64,000 nt of DNA from Dysidea avara (lineage: Eukaryota > Porifera > Demospongiae > Dictyoceratida > Dysideidae): NCBI RefSeq assembly GCF_963678975.1, contig NC_089280.1, forward strand, positions 14,893,280 through 14,957,279. Direction: 5' to 3'. The position numbers were made by a program, and so were the translations under genes. The first letter of the stretch is position 1. Every line of letters starts with the position of its first letter. The notes under the pieces were generated by a model, which saw only the letters and a list, made by a program, of their open reading frames with translations, was not told where the DNA came from and made no database searches. This document shows, one piece after another, positions 34,076 through 44,520 of the stretch.

Positions 34076-34739
34076 AATACATGTACAGATAGGTATCTTT
34101 GGAATAAGAAGGCCAATAGCTAGCTAGCATTCACAGTACATTAGTCATCTTGCATACCGTACGCAAGGAAATTTTGACATAGAAAAATTTAACAAAATTG
34201 ACAAATCAATTAATTTCATCAAACTTAAGTTCGTCAAATGTCTTTAAAAATACAGGTTTTGTCTATAATTTTTTTGATTTCGACAACATTTTATTCATCA
34301 AATCTGCTGAAATGTGAATTCGTCAAATTTTTCTTGCATCAAAATTTCCTTGCGTATGGTACAGCAGTGTAGGTAAAGTACACGAAGTGATGCATACACA
34401 TTTTTAAGTTGACATATAGAAGTGTAAAAACAAAATAAAATAATGGGATATGGTATCCACGAGACAGCAACTCATTTACAGCCATATACATATAGATCAT
34501 TTTTTAGCTAGGTTTTGAATATATGTTAGGTGGTTATTCACTTGGGTCAGTCAAGCCCATGAAACAACTGATTTAAATTGCCATGTAATAACACTACATG
34601 TAAATGGGTAGTGTCAAGACCAGTATAAACCAAGATTTGAACTGTACTAGATCCCTTCTTCTCCCTACCGAATTGGTCTGGCCACACAAGGCAACCCAAC
34701 ATAAACCACGCATGCACAAATTAAAGTATGTAGCTGTCA

Positions 34740-35127
34740 TTGTGCATAAATCCTGTATGCTATAGAGTCTCTAGACCCTCGTTCACGTGAGAGTCTGTCT
34801 CTGCCAGACTGAGTTCTGTCACTGGAACATTGAAAAGCGAAAAACGTGCAGTGTACATGCTGTCACTTTTACAGCTTTAGAGCCTAACCCCATACCTCTT
34901 ATCCTCACAGATGAGTTCCTTCCTCTCAGTCCAACTCGTCGCCAACACAGCAACATTAACCTTAACAGATGCGCAGCATTAAAGGAGGTCCGAATGCCTA
35001 ATGAGTCACGTAGTACCACAGATGATTCATCTACAGTCGCAAGCAGCTAATCAGCAATTATTAGTATTGTATGCGCCTATAATGAAAGGATCCGCAGAAA
35101 ATTAAAACGCGAAAGCAGCTGAGTTGC
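34740..35127 (+). repeat. Inner part of the right arm of the 7.4-kb element
   Basis: Reverse-complement homology with 28236-28471 plus 29893-30010. It retains the site into which the foldback element inserted in the left arm (ACAGATGAG here). The 87-codon frame at 34787-35050 lies in this arm; the left arm does not keep it open, so I do not call it a gene. Confidence 0.7.
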
Positions 35128-35310
35128 TGAATATCGTCGATGTTTAGCGAATGTCATCAATGTTTAGCAAATGTCGTCGATGTTTAGTAAATGTCGTCGA
35201 TATTTAGCTAAATGTCATCGATGTTTAGCAAATGTCGTCGATGTTTAGCAAATGTCGTCGATATTTAGCTAAATGTCGTCGATGTTTAGTAAATATCGAC
35301 GATATTTGGT
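35128..35310 (-). repeat. 20-bp tandem array, right arm
   Basis: About nine copies of AAATGTCGTCGATGTTTAGC with variants, the reverse complement of the left array at 27998-28235. Confidence 0.95.
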
Positions 35311-35403
35311 TTAGATCTCAATTTTAGGGTTTTTGAGACAAATGGCACCCCATATTAATCAGTGTGAATGGATGTGGCACTTTGTACACTAGCCCCGTTT
35401 TTT

Positions 35404-35512
35404 TTCACTCCTCCGTTCGTTACTGAACCTCCACTCCTCGTTTTGTTACTGAACCTCCACTCCTCGTTTCGTTACTGAACCCCCACTCCTCTTTTCGTTA
35501 CTGAACCTCCAC
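35404..35512 (+). repeat. Tandem repeat of about 26-27 bp
   Basis: Four units of CCACTCCTCG plus TTTCGTTACTGAACCT, with minor substitutions. Confidence 0.9.
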
Positions 35513-35605
35513 GAAGAGCTGAGTACATCAGTATTCTCACTGGCGACTCTTTAATATCCATTCGACGTTCTTCAAGCGGTGTAGACTCTACGTATCTTAG
35601 TTTCA

Positions 35606-35955
35606 GTACGATGGACTGCCATCAATAATTATTAAACCGCGTATCACGTGTATTCACTTGAGGTGTTACAGGGACTTTCCAAGAGATTTCCCCTAAATAG
35701 GCCACGTGATCATTGTCAGTCAAGTGGAACTTGTTCTTGGTTATGGCTCTACAATGTGGTACTCGTACTTTAATGTATTTTAGTGTTTAATAATATTATA
35801 CTTCCCTCTCAAGACATGTTCTGCCATCAATAATAATATAAATTGTGCATCAAGTGTGTTCACTTTTCACTTGAAGTGTTACTGTGCAGGGTCTTTCCAA
35901 GGGATATCCGCTAAATAGGTCACGTGATAATTGTCAGTCAGGTGGAACTTATTTA
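35606..35955 (+). promoter_or_regulatory. Duplicated segment with kappa-B-like and E-box motifs
   Basis: Two diverged copies (about 35606-35735 and 35823-35955) share CCATCAATAAT, TTCACTTGARGTGTTAC, a (G)GG(A/T)CTTTCCAAG block, CTAAATAGG, CACGTGAT and GTCAGTCARGTGGAACTT. The first holds GGGACTTTCC at 35671, identical to a canonical NF-kappa-B site. CACGTG occurs at 35645, 35703 and 35921. No gene start is recognised nearby, so regulatory function is an inference from motif content only. Confidence 0.35.
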
Positions 35956-37185
35956 TTTCCATTAATGCATCGTGGAGCTTTTGTTGTGGCTTTCATCATT
36001 ATGCACATACCATGGTGCAACAAAGTTTGTAACAAATTGCTGGAATGTGGTTCATGGTTTGCCGGTATGAGCTTGTGTTGTGGCTTTCAACTTTTGTAAC
36101 AGATTGGTTGAATGTACATATGCATGTGGTTCGTGGTTGCCAATGATTGTGTATATGAGTTGGGGTTGTTCCACACAGCTTGCACAATATTCAGATGTCT
36201 GCATGACGACACAAGGTTGAGTGAGACCTGTAAAAGAACCTTAAATTAAACACATTCAACTAACTTGGAACATCAGTCGCAACACCAAATACACTTGCTT
36301 GGATATCCTCATGGCTTAACTATGGAGTGACATGTGTAATTAACCGGCACTAAACAGTATCTACAACACAATTTTCTTTTCTGCAATAACTTTTTAGCAC
36401 CAAGTAAAGGTACTACTATCTCTCCTTCAAGAGCATTTCACAAGAGATGTGATATTAACTTGAGTACAACCAATATGTGGTGTATGTTTGTGAACATGTG
36501 AATATAGTGTTTGCACATTTTGTGTGCGTCTTGTGCTTGTATATGATTAAACGTGTGTTTGTATGTGGTGAAATAAAAATAATAGTATGATGTTTGTGAT
36601 CTCTTTCATAACCCTTAGCAAAGCATCTAGCTACTCTATGAATGGCAAACCAAGTTGATAGGTCTTCCTCAGGGCACTATGGCAGTGGTCATAGCAGGTT
36701 TTATTCATTGACAAGTACAGAGTGATTGATATACTCCAATAGAACAGTCAAGCAATAAATACTCTAATAGAACAGTCAGGCAATAAAATACTCTAATAAA
36801 ACAGTCATTGAACAATATAGCTGAATATTTACATCTCTGTCTGAAAACACTCCCAGATCCCAGATGCAATCTCAGAGTTGCTATTTCAAGATGGTGGCAT
36901 TCCCCAAGATCACCTAGAAAAGCATGCTTTGCAAACAAGTGCTTTACACACATCTTCGGCAACCCTGACTGTAGCATTATTGCTTGGCATGACCAGTAAT
37001 TTCCACTGGCCCTTGTCCTAATAAAAAATTATCAGCTACTATAGGAATGTATGTTATATGCTCACCACCTATCAGCAGATTTCTGTTTGGTTGCAACACT
37101 TCTACAAGGCAGAATTCATCATACACCCCCCATGGCTTGAACATTGGGTTTGTAAATTATATAACTGACAAAAATTAGTGATATC
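35956..37185. other. No gene recognised; motif cluster at 36727-36808
   Basis: AT-rich with TGTGTTG-type repeats near 36000-36160 (two copies of a CTTGTGTTGTGGCTTTCA block about 90 bp apart). Three copies of CTCYAATAGAACAGTCA lie at 36727-36808. There is no exon structure. Confidence 0.4.
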
Positions 37186-38001
37186 CCCCCAAAAACACCT
37201 TCGCTGTAAAAAAAGGCACGTCCAAGAAACTACAAGTATCTGTAACCCCATGTAAAATAGATAATCTGTAGAAAAACACTCCATGAAATTAGTGGGTAAC
37301 TGAAAGAGCTGATATCTAGAGTGGCCAAGAATCAATAATGTCACTACAACTGACTATGATTACCAAAGAATACCTTGGCTGTAAAACAGGCAAATAAAAG
37401 TAACTGGCAACCAAAACAGCTGATATCTGAAGCGGCCAAGAATAAAAGTTAAGTTGATACAACTTACTACAATTATAAACTTGCAACATTGCATCCTAAT
37501 CATTCAACTGTGTTCTATACATTCACCCTTGCTACATCCTAAATTAATTCTTTGTAACTCTAATTGGCTGGTAATTTGGCTGCCTTTTTTTTCTTTACTC
37601 TGACTATTGAAAAATACGGCCAAATTACCAGCCAATTAGAGTTACAAAGAATTAATTTAGGATGTAGCAAGGGTGAATGTATAGAACACAGTTGAATGAT
37701 TAGGATTCAATGTTGCAAGTTTATAATTGTAATAAGTTGTATCAACTTAACTTTTATTCTTGGCCGCTTCAGATATCAGCTGTTTTGGTTGCCAGTTACT
37801 TTTATTTGCCTGTTTTACAGCCAAGGTATTCTTTGGTAATCATATTCAGTTGTAGTGACATTATTGATTCTTGGCCACTCTAGATTTCAGCTCTTTCAGT
37901 CATGGAGTGTTTTTCTACAGCTTATCTATTTTACATGGGGTTACAGATACTTGTAGTTACTTGGACGCACCTTTTTTTTACAGCGAAGGTGTTTTTGGGG
38001 G
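37186..38001. repeat. Near-perfect long palindrome (~816 bp)
   Basis: Left arm 37186-37580 and right arm 37619-38001, separated by a 38-bp loop. The arms match almost base for base from the loop edge (GCCAAATTACCAGCCAATTA) out to CCCCCAAAAACACCTTCGCTG. There are no long open frames of interest. Within each arm two related blocks, GGCCGCTTCAGATATCAGCT and GGCCACTCTAGA(T/A)TTCAGCT, repeat. It may be a foldback/MITE or a recent inverted duplication; a transcript would form a long dsRNA hairpin. Confidence 0.9.
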
Positions 38002-39689
38002 CAAATATATAATTACGGCTGAAAAATACTGTAATTACTTAAGATTTTGTTACTTACGTAGTAAAATCGGTACTCAAGTACTTGTTAAGATCATATGACC
38101 CAGCTCACACGATGCATTTGCCATCAAGGAGTGACACAATGAAAGCTATAGGGTTTGATTGGCATAATTTTTCTTATCAAGAACAATAACATCAGTTACC
38201 TACAATGAGGTATGTGGTCTGACCAATGAGATCATGAACTAGGGCAAAGTGTCCTGCCTGCACCCTCCCCCTTGGCAGTCTCACACTATTTGTAATACCT
38301 CAGAAACATTATAAGGTTGGGACTTTTGTAGATCTAGAGGTTTCACTGGTTTCTGGAAAACTGTTAGCTTTCTACAATCAAAAATGATTAAAACTAAAGT
38401 TCAAGTCTAAAACCAACAAACTACCTCTCTCTCCACACACTATATGCATGAACACCCACGCACACACGCACACACACACACACATATATATAGTCAAGCA
38501 AAGCCTTAGGCTACCCCTTGCCTGCCCAGTGTGCCAGCACTGTGACACCTCTGTGCTACTCAGGTGCTATGATTTAGTGTAGGCAATTCCTTCTGTGGTA
38601 GGATTAGTAACCCACAGGAAGCTGTACCATGTCTCACAGGTAAAGGTGTGGGCACCTGAAGACCTACCTGGACTTTTACCCACTATGTTACATGCTGGAC
38701 AGTTGACATTTGCTTGCACTGTCCGCATGCACGCACGCACACACACGCACACACACACGCACACACACACACACACACACCTGTTTAGGCAATTAGGCAA
38801 CAGTCCTTCCTTACCCACATACACCAGCCCTCCATCTTATCTTCACACCTATAGTATGTTCACGTTGACCCTCAAAAACATTTAATAACTCATGGATGCA
38901 ATTACACACGATCTTGAAATTTGGCTCATTTGTAGTACTGCTTGACCCGCTAAAAATATTTCAAAATCTTGTTCAAATGTTAGACATAATATTTACGGTC
39001 AATCAAAATTTTCACAATACATTTCCTATGGGAAAGCCATATAAGTACAGTGCCCAATACAGCCCTTTCCCAAACTTGTAATGGAGCCAAACCGTACGTG
39101 TCTGTTGTTGACACCTTTGCTGTTACCAATAATCATCTGGTTGGCTGAATTTTTAACTCTGTTGAGAAAAAACCCACTTTTAATGTTTAGCCGTTTTTCA
39201 GGATTCAGCTCAACGTGAACATACTATAGTAGTGTCTCTTCTTGTCACTCTCTCCATTGATCAAAAGAAGACATATGATTCATTTTCAAGGAAAGCAATG
39301 CACAAACACACACACACATGCAAACACTGGATTCAATGTTTATAAATACACAATTAAAGGTAAGGAGTTAGTGGGAAGTGTGTGAAATTTTTATTCACAT
39401 AGCTACAGCCATTGGTAAGCTACAATACTTAAAACCAGCATTTGTATTTTGGGGAATAAGACTGGTTTTCGCACATGAAGTCACAAATATATGCTCGGAT
39501 AATACAGCATGTGTGATTTTTATGTAACTGATAGCAAACCACTTTTTCTCTGTCACGGCACTTATCAATTAGATTTATAAGAGCCAACTCCGAAAAACTC
39601 TACACTATGGCTGCAGCACATATGGACAGATTTTGCCCAGGAAACATTTGTGCAATCATTACGGTGTAGGTATAAACTAACTAAATATA
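38002..39689. other. No gene recognised; two CA microsatellites
   Basis: (CA)n tracts at about 38456-38488 and 38720-38780. Between them is a 200-bp segment whose ends abut the CA tracts, as in the microsatellite-bounded SINE at 51775-52135. The rest is AT-rich with no exons. Confidence 0.4.
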
Positions 39690-40818
39690 CAAAAAATAAT
39701 TAAACAAAAGGTGCTACCAAAAGGTCTAGAAAATATTTTTTTTTAAAAATTAAACAAAAAGGTGCTACCAAAAAGTCCAGAGTGTAAAAAAATAATAATT
39801 AAACAAAAAAGGTGCTACCAAAAAGTTCTGAAACTGTAAATAAAAGGTAATTAAACAAAAAGGTGCTACCAAAAAGTCCAGAAAATATTTTAAAAAATGT
39901 CACTAATGGGTGCCATTTCACATTGGGAAGTTGGCCCAATCCTGATTGCCCACACGGACTTGGTCATATATGCAGGGGGCGGCCGGTGGGGCACCACATG
40001 GCCCACACGCGGACTTGGTCATCGGCTTTGCTAGTGACTTGGCCTAGCTAACCTACCAGAAGAAAGCTGTTAGGATAAGGGAGGAAACTGGCTGATCCTA
40101 GTCCGGGAATCGAACCCCTGATGCCAGCACCACCCGCAGGGTTTCCCAAGCGGTCTCCTTCAACCACTCTGGTCCATCAGCTAGGCACTGATGGAGTAGT
40201 ATTTTATGCATTTAAATACATAAAATTGAAGTTAAAAAAAATTTTTTTTTTTTAACTTCAATTTTCCCACTGTGGATCTGTACCATGGACCTCCAGGTGA
40301 GCAGCCCAATGCAGTAACCATTGAACAATTAGGACCACAATTGTAATGCACACCAATTAGTATATTTCTATCCTACGTGCTCTGTACATGTGTGTTATAT
40401 TAAAGACTCAGACATTAATTTTGCATCGTACTAAAGGGATAAATAAATAATTTTTGTTTAATGCTAAACAATAATAATTATTAGTGTGAAGTATCAACAA
40501 GTTAAGAAGAGTTATTAATATATATACCTTTGCGGAGTGAGTGTACTTATCGCAGGCGGATGATTGTACTATTACTTTATGCTCTGCATGGTACTACTCT
40601 ATGTGAAGATAATTTATTTTAAACACTTCTTGATGCTGAACAAATTACAACTATTTGTATGGAATATTAACATTTCAAGGATAGTCACGAAGGACTAAAG
40701 TAGTGGATTGGAAATGAGCAATGGTGCCATGGAACAGTAGAACACTAGCTTACTGTATAATTCTTTCATTATAGCTATATACAACATTCTTATTTACAAT
40801 TTCTGTAAAGAAATAATA
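39690..40818 (-). mobile_element. Composite two-headed SINE unit 1
   Basis: Read on the minus strand. The first tRNA-like head, at about 40335-40262, has AATGGTTACTGCATTGGGCT as a box-A region and a degenerate box B. A second tRNA-like head at about 40178-40098 reads CAGAGTGGTTGAAGG and GGGGTTCGATTCCCGG, a perfect box B. Then come about 200 bp of body and a tail of about four 50-60-bp units (GGACTTTTTGGTAGCACCTT) at 39697-39890. The serine/leucine-type long variable arm is suggested by the A-B spacing. The region upstream of head 1 (40340-40818) is AT-rich and conserved between units. Neither head is a functional tRNA gene. Confidence 0.65.
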
Positions 40819-41905
40819 ACTAAACAAGTAGGTGTTGCCAAAAAGTCCAGAAAATGAAACAAAAAGGTGCTACCAAAAAGTCCAGAGAGTGTAAAAAATA
40901 ATAATTAAATAAAAAGGTGCTACCAAAAAGTCCTGAAACTGTAAATAAAAGGTGATTAAACAAAAAGGTACTACCAAAAAGTCCAGAAAATGTAAAAAAA
41001 ATGTCACTAATAGGTGCCATTTCACATTGGGAAGTTGGCCCAATCCTGATTGCCCCCCAACTACACACGAGGTTGGTCATAGATGCAGGGGACAGCCAGT
41101 GGAGCACCACATGGCCCACACGCGGACTTGGTCATCGGCTTTGCTAGTGACTTGGCCTAGCTAACCTACCAAAAGAAAGCTGTGAGGAAACTGGCTGCTC
41201 CTGGTCCGGGGATCGGGCCCCTGATGCCAGCACCACCCGCAGGGTTTCCCAAGCGGTCTCCTTCAACCACTCTGGTCCATCAGCTAGGCACTGATGGAGT
41301 AGTATTTTATGCATTTAATACATAAAATTGAAGTTTAAAAAAATTTTTTTTTTAAATGTTCCCCACTGTGGATCTGTACCATGGACCTCCAGGTGAGCAG
41401 CCCAATGCAGTAACCATTGAACAATTAGGACCACAATTGTAATGCACACCAATTAGTATATTTCTATCCTACGTGCTCTGTACATGTGTGTTATATTAAA
41501 GACTCAGACATTAATTTTGCATCGTACTAAAGGGATAAATAAATAATTTTTGTTTAATGCTAAACAATAATAATTATTAGTGTGAAGTATCAACAAGTTA
41601 AGAAGAGTTATTAATATATATACCTTTGCGGAGTGAGTGTACTTATCGCAGGCTGATGCTTGTACTATTACTGTATACTCTGCATGGTACTCCTCTATGT
41701 GAAGATAATTTATTTTAAACACTTCTCGGTGCTGAACAAATTATAACTATTTGTATGGACTATTAACATTTCAAGGATAGTCACGAAGGACTAAAGTAGT
41801 GGATTGGAAATGAGCAATGGTGCCATGGAACAGTAGAACACTAGCTTGATGTATGATTCTTTTATTACAGCTATATACAACATTCTTATTTACAATTTCT
41901 GTAAA
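40819..41905 (-). mobile_element. Composite two-headed SINE unit 2
   Basis: A direct tandem copy of unit 1, offset by about 1.1 kb, highly similar throughout including the AT-rich region to 41905. The box B of head 2 is altered to GGGGCCCGATCCCCGG. The tail tandem units are at 40825-40995. Confidence 0.7.
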
Positions 41906-42117
41906 GAAATAATAACTAAACAAGCAGGTGCTGCCAAAAAGTCCAGAAAATGAAACAAAAAGGTGCTAACAAAAAGTCCTGAAACTGTAAATAAAAGGTA
42001 ATTAAACAAAAAGGTGCTACCAAAAAGTCCAGAAAATGTAAAAAAAAAGTCACTAATGGGTGCCATTTCACATTGGGAAGTTGGCCCAATCCTGATTGCC
42101 CCCCAACTACACACGGC
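41906..42117 (-). mobile_element. Composite SINE unit 3, interrupted
   Basis: Tail repeats and the start of the body, ending at CCCCCCAACTACACACGG. The following 1.6 kb is other elements. Sequence like the upstream AT-rich part of the unit (AAAGACTGAGACATTAATTT) resumes at about 43695-43800, so later insertions split or replaced this unit. Confidence 0.6.
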
Positions 42118-42218
42118 TAGTAGGGGATTTGACAACACCTCAAGGATGACTCATGCATGTGACTAGTATTTAACTTGAACACCTGTAGCTATAGTAAAAT
42201 TATAGCGAGTGCGATTTG

Positions 42219-43600
42219 ATTTTTTTTTTCCCCGGGCTGGATGGACTGCCCTTGCCTACCACCCCCAGCACAAAGAAAGCACGTGCTGGACAACTGAATA
42301 AAAAGGACCAGATTGCTGAAAGTTTAAAAGTCCCTGTGCTCATCAATGCGGCCCATCTCAGGAGAGGCATCAGAGGAGCGATGCGAGATGGACGTCTGAC
42401 TGTAACTAGTAAAGCCACGGCGAGATAGATGGTCAGCCAAACGACGGTAGAAAACTATTGCCTCCCTTCCCATACCTCCAGTGGTCGCAAACACAAGGGG
42501 AGTGAAGGAGGCCTGCTCAACCTCTCTGACACGGTCACCGTACTCACGTTTCTTCTGTGCCTCGTGACGTCGATACAAAGAGGGGACACTGGTGTTGCAG
42601 TAGCTTGGTGCATTAGGATGAAACACCCTTACGTCAAAAAAGGCACTTTGCCGCTGCCCCCAGAATCCCCTAGCATGTATGTCTGCCCTAGCCTCATGAT
42701 GTCCTGACGGTTGGCAGTCTTAGGTGCAATGATCTCCCCAGTAAGCGGCTGTAAAGGTGGCTCAAGGGCCATACCATGACATGTCTTGGAAAGCCACTCT
42801 GCAGTGATGTTTCGCAAAGCATTGTGGTGAACAAATGTGAGGCCTCCATGTCTGCAAATCATAGCATGATCCGTAGAAAATGGGACCCCACAAACACAGT
42901 GACTGGGTATGTTCAGGAGCTTCCAGCCGTATCTAAGATGCAAGGCATCCCAAAATTCTTGCTTCATCAGATGGAATCCCTGCTCTGCTAAAGGCAATGC
43001 TGTCAGCCAGGCAGAAGCACCCGGTTCACTGTTCAGGTCTAAAACTCTTTGGGATTGTGACGAAAGATTAGATTTGATCGTAGAAGCCCTCCCCCTCAAA
43101 GTAGAGCAACGATCCTGATGAATCTGAGCCTTGATAGAACTAACGTCGGGTAGAGGGGCTAGTAGATTCTGAGCAACAATCAAAGATCTCAGAGAGTGTG
43201 TGATTTTGATAGATGCAGTAAACTGAGAATCAGCAATGTCTACAGGATTGACAATACCCAAGCCACCTAGGCGGCAGGGTAGAGAGAGCACATCACGCTC
43301 TAAGGCAGAACAAGCACCATGGCCAGTGAGGGCAGGGATCAGCTTCAAACGGATGGCATCCTCTAGAGGCTGAAAAAGGGGCCCGACATTGGCAATGGTC
43401 CTCATGATGTATACCCACCGGCCTATCATCCCATGAGTGAAAGCACAAAAAGCCGCATGAGGACGATTTGTAGCAATCTCAGCCAAAGCAAGCACTTCAC
43501 TGGACCAAGAACAAACCTTCTTGGCCACAAACCCCTCTGCAAATTCTCGATTGTTCATAAAAGCAACTGCTGAAAATCGGTTAGTGACTGGGGACAACTG
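42219..43600 (-). pseudogene. 5'-truncated LINE, C-terminal half of the RT-endonuclease protein
   Basis: A 322-codon frame from 43597 to 42629 on the minus strand contains PHAAFCAFTHGMIGRW, LGGLGIVNP and LRYGWKLLNIPSHCVCG, then HAMICRHGG, a zinc-knuckle-like CVCG-H-C. PPLQPLTGEIIAPKTANRQD follows. After a one-base frameshift near 42640 it continues to 42324 as FFDVRVFHPNAPS and FTPLVFATTGGMGREA. This is the post-polymerase region of a LINE family common in marine invertebrate genomes, as I recall it; D-x-DVR resembles a PD-(D/E)XK nuclease but that is tentative. It ends in a CCCGGGG-A10 tail at 42219-42234. RT is absent (5' truncation). Confidence 0.75.
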
Positions 43601-43695
43601 TCAATTGCCCCAGGGGTGGGGACAAGAAGCAATGTCAAATCCCCACTTGGGGTCTGGGTACGCCCGGGTGGGGCATGTAATTGACAAGTGCATAA
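43601..43695. mobile_element. Remnant of a GC-rich MITE related to the Harbinger family
   Basis: Holds GTCAATTGCCCC, TGTCAAATCCCCACTTGGGG and GGGGCATGTAATTGACAAG, then TGCATAA. These resemble the interior and right end of the MITEs at 30158 and 43826. TAGGGGATTTGACA at 42121 may be its other half, with the LINE inserted between. Confidence 0.4.
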
Positions 43696-43825
43696 AGACT
43701 GAGACATTAATTTTGTATTCTACTAAAGGGATAAATAAATAACTTTTTATTAATGCTAAGTAATTATAATTACTTTTACAAGTTAGGAAGACTTATTAAT
43801 GGAAGAATCACGCTTATATAGCTTA

Positions 43826-44159
43826 TGCACCTATCAATGTATTGCCCCACTGCCCCCCCCCCCCCCTCAGGCATATATGGGGCTATAGTGGGGATTTGAC
43901 ACAGCCCAATGTCAAATGCCCCATAGTAGGGCAAACCTATCGTGTTAAATCCCCACCGTTGGCCCCAGTTGCAATGCGGGATTTACTCGGGATTTGACAT
44001 AGCGAAGGTAGTTACAACAAAAAAATATTTGGGTGCTTACTGAACGATCGTCAAATGCCCCATAGTGGGGCAGCAGTTTCGTGTCAATCCCCCCTGTAAA
44101 GCCCCACTTATGCCCGAGGGGGGGAGGGGGGGTGGTGGGGCAATACATTGATAGGTGCA
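43826..44159. mobile_element. PIF/Harbinger-type MITE, copy 2
   Basis: 334 bp with terminal TGCACCTATCAATGTATTGC and its complement, flanked by TTA on both sides (43823-43825 and 44160-44162). The interior is palindrome-rich (GTCAAATGCCCCATAGTGGG) with a C14-type tract near the left end. No protein is encoded. Confidence 0.85.
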
Positions 44160-44162
44160 TTA

Positions 44163-44422
44163 GTTACAGTTTCCATGTGTTATTGAATAGATCGAGTTAA
44201 GGACCAATTGACTGCTGGAAATTTAGGTGTCACCATTAGCGAGGTAACAATATCCAGTACAATAATTGTTGCTAGGGTAACAATGGTGGTATAGGTGTTG
44301 GTTTGGTGTGGCGGCCTGAGAAGAGAAGGAGAAATTACATCATCAAAACTTCCTGAAGCACGTGCCAGCTAGAGTACTAAGAATTTACAAAATGTTAGCT
44401 GTGTTACTCTGTAATTTTTAAC
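44163..44422. other. No gene recognised
   Basis: Sequence between the MITE and the MULE terminus, with no exon-like segment. Its last nine bases (ATTTTTAAC) are the probable left copy of the MULE target duplication. Confidence 0.4.
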
Positions 44423-44461
44423 AAATCCCGTTATGCGACGCGAAGCAGGCGCTTGTAACCA
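44423..44461 (+). repeat. MULE left terminal inverted repeat
   Basis: 39 bp, perfectly complementary to 55135-55173, GC-rich relative to its surroundings and with several CpG (GCGACGCGAAGC). It lies 60 bp upstream of the transposase start codon, so it may also contain promoter elements. Confidence 0.95.
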
Positions 44462-44520
44462 AGGTTACCTGGTCACTTGATATTCGCGCATTTTTTGAAT
44501 GGTTTGCGCTTGTCAACGTG

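Larger units (their letters stand above)
27941..35354. mobile_element. 7.4-kb element or inverted pair with long arms and opposed 20-bp arrays
   Basis: The left end starts TATGGGGTGCCATTTGTCTC and the right end is its complement ending GGCACCCCATA at 35354. Each is flanked by TTA, a possible 3-bp target duplication (a TA duplication is equally compatible). Homology between the arms continues inward: GAGATCTAAAC, a 20-bp tandem array, then about 400 bp of matching unique sequence. In the left arm this runs 28236-28471 and 29893-30010; in the right arm it runs 34740-35127. A foldback element interrupts the left arm. I see no transposase between the arms; the interior is AT-rich with other insertions. 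It could be one non-autonomous element with long inverted ends or two inverted copies of a smaller element. Confidence 0.65.

Noticed and set aside
34787..35050. 87-codon frame in the right arm of the 7.4-kb element
   Set aside because: The homologous left-arm sequence has indels that break the frame, arguing against a conserved protein.
40098..40178. tRNA gene on the minus strand
   Set aside because: Box A and box B are good, but the sequence recurs in tandem units with a common body and tail, and no clean cloverleaf acceptor stem is visible; it is a SINE head.
42216..42428. Plus-strand 70-codon frame (PGLDGLPLPTTPS...)
   Set aside because: It is antisense to the 3' end of the LINE at 42219-43600. 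Its apparent conservation with 24563-24640 is explained by the shared LINE tail.
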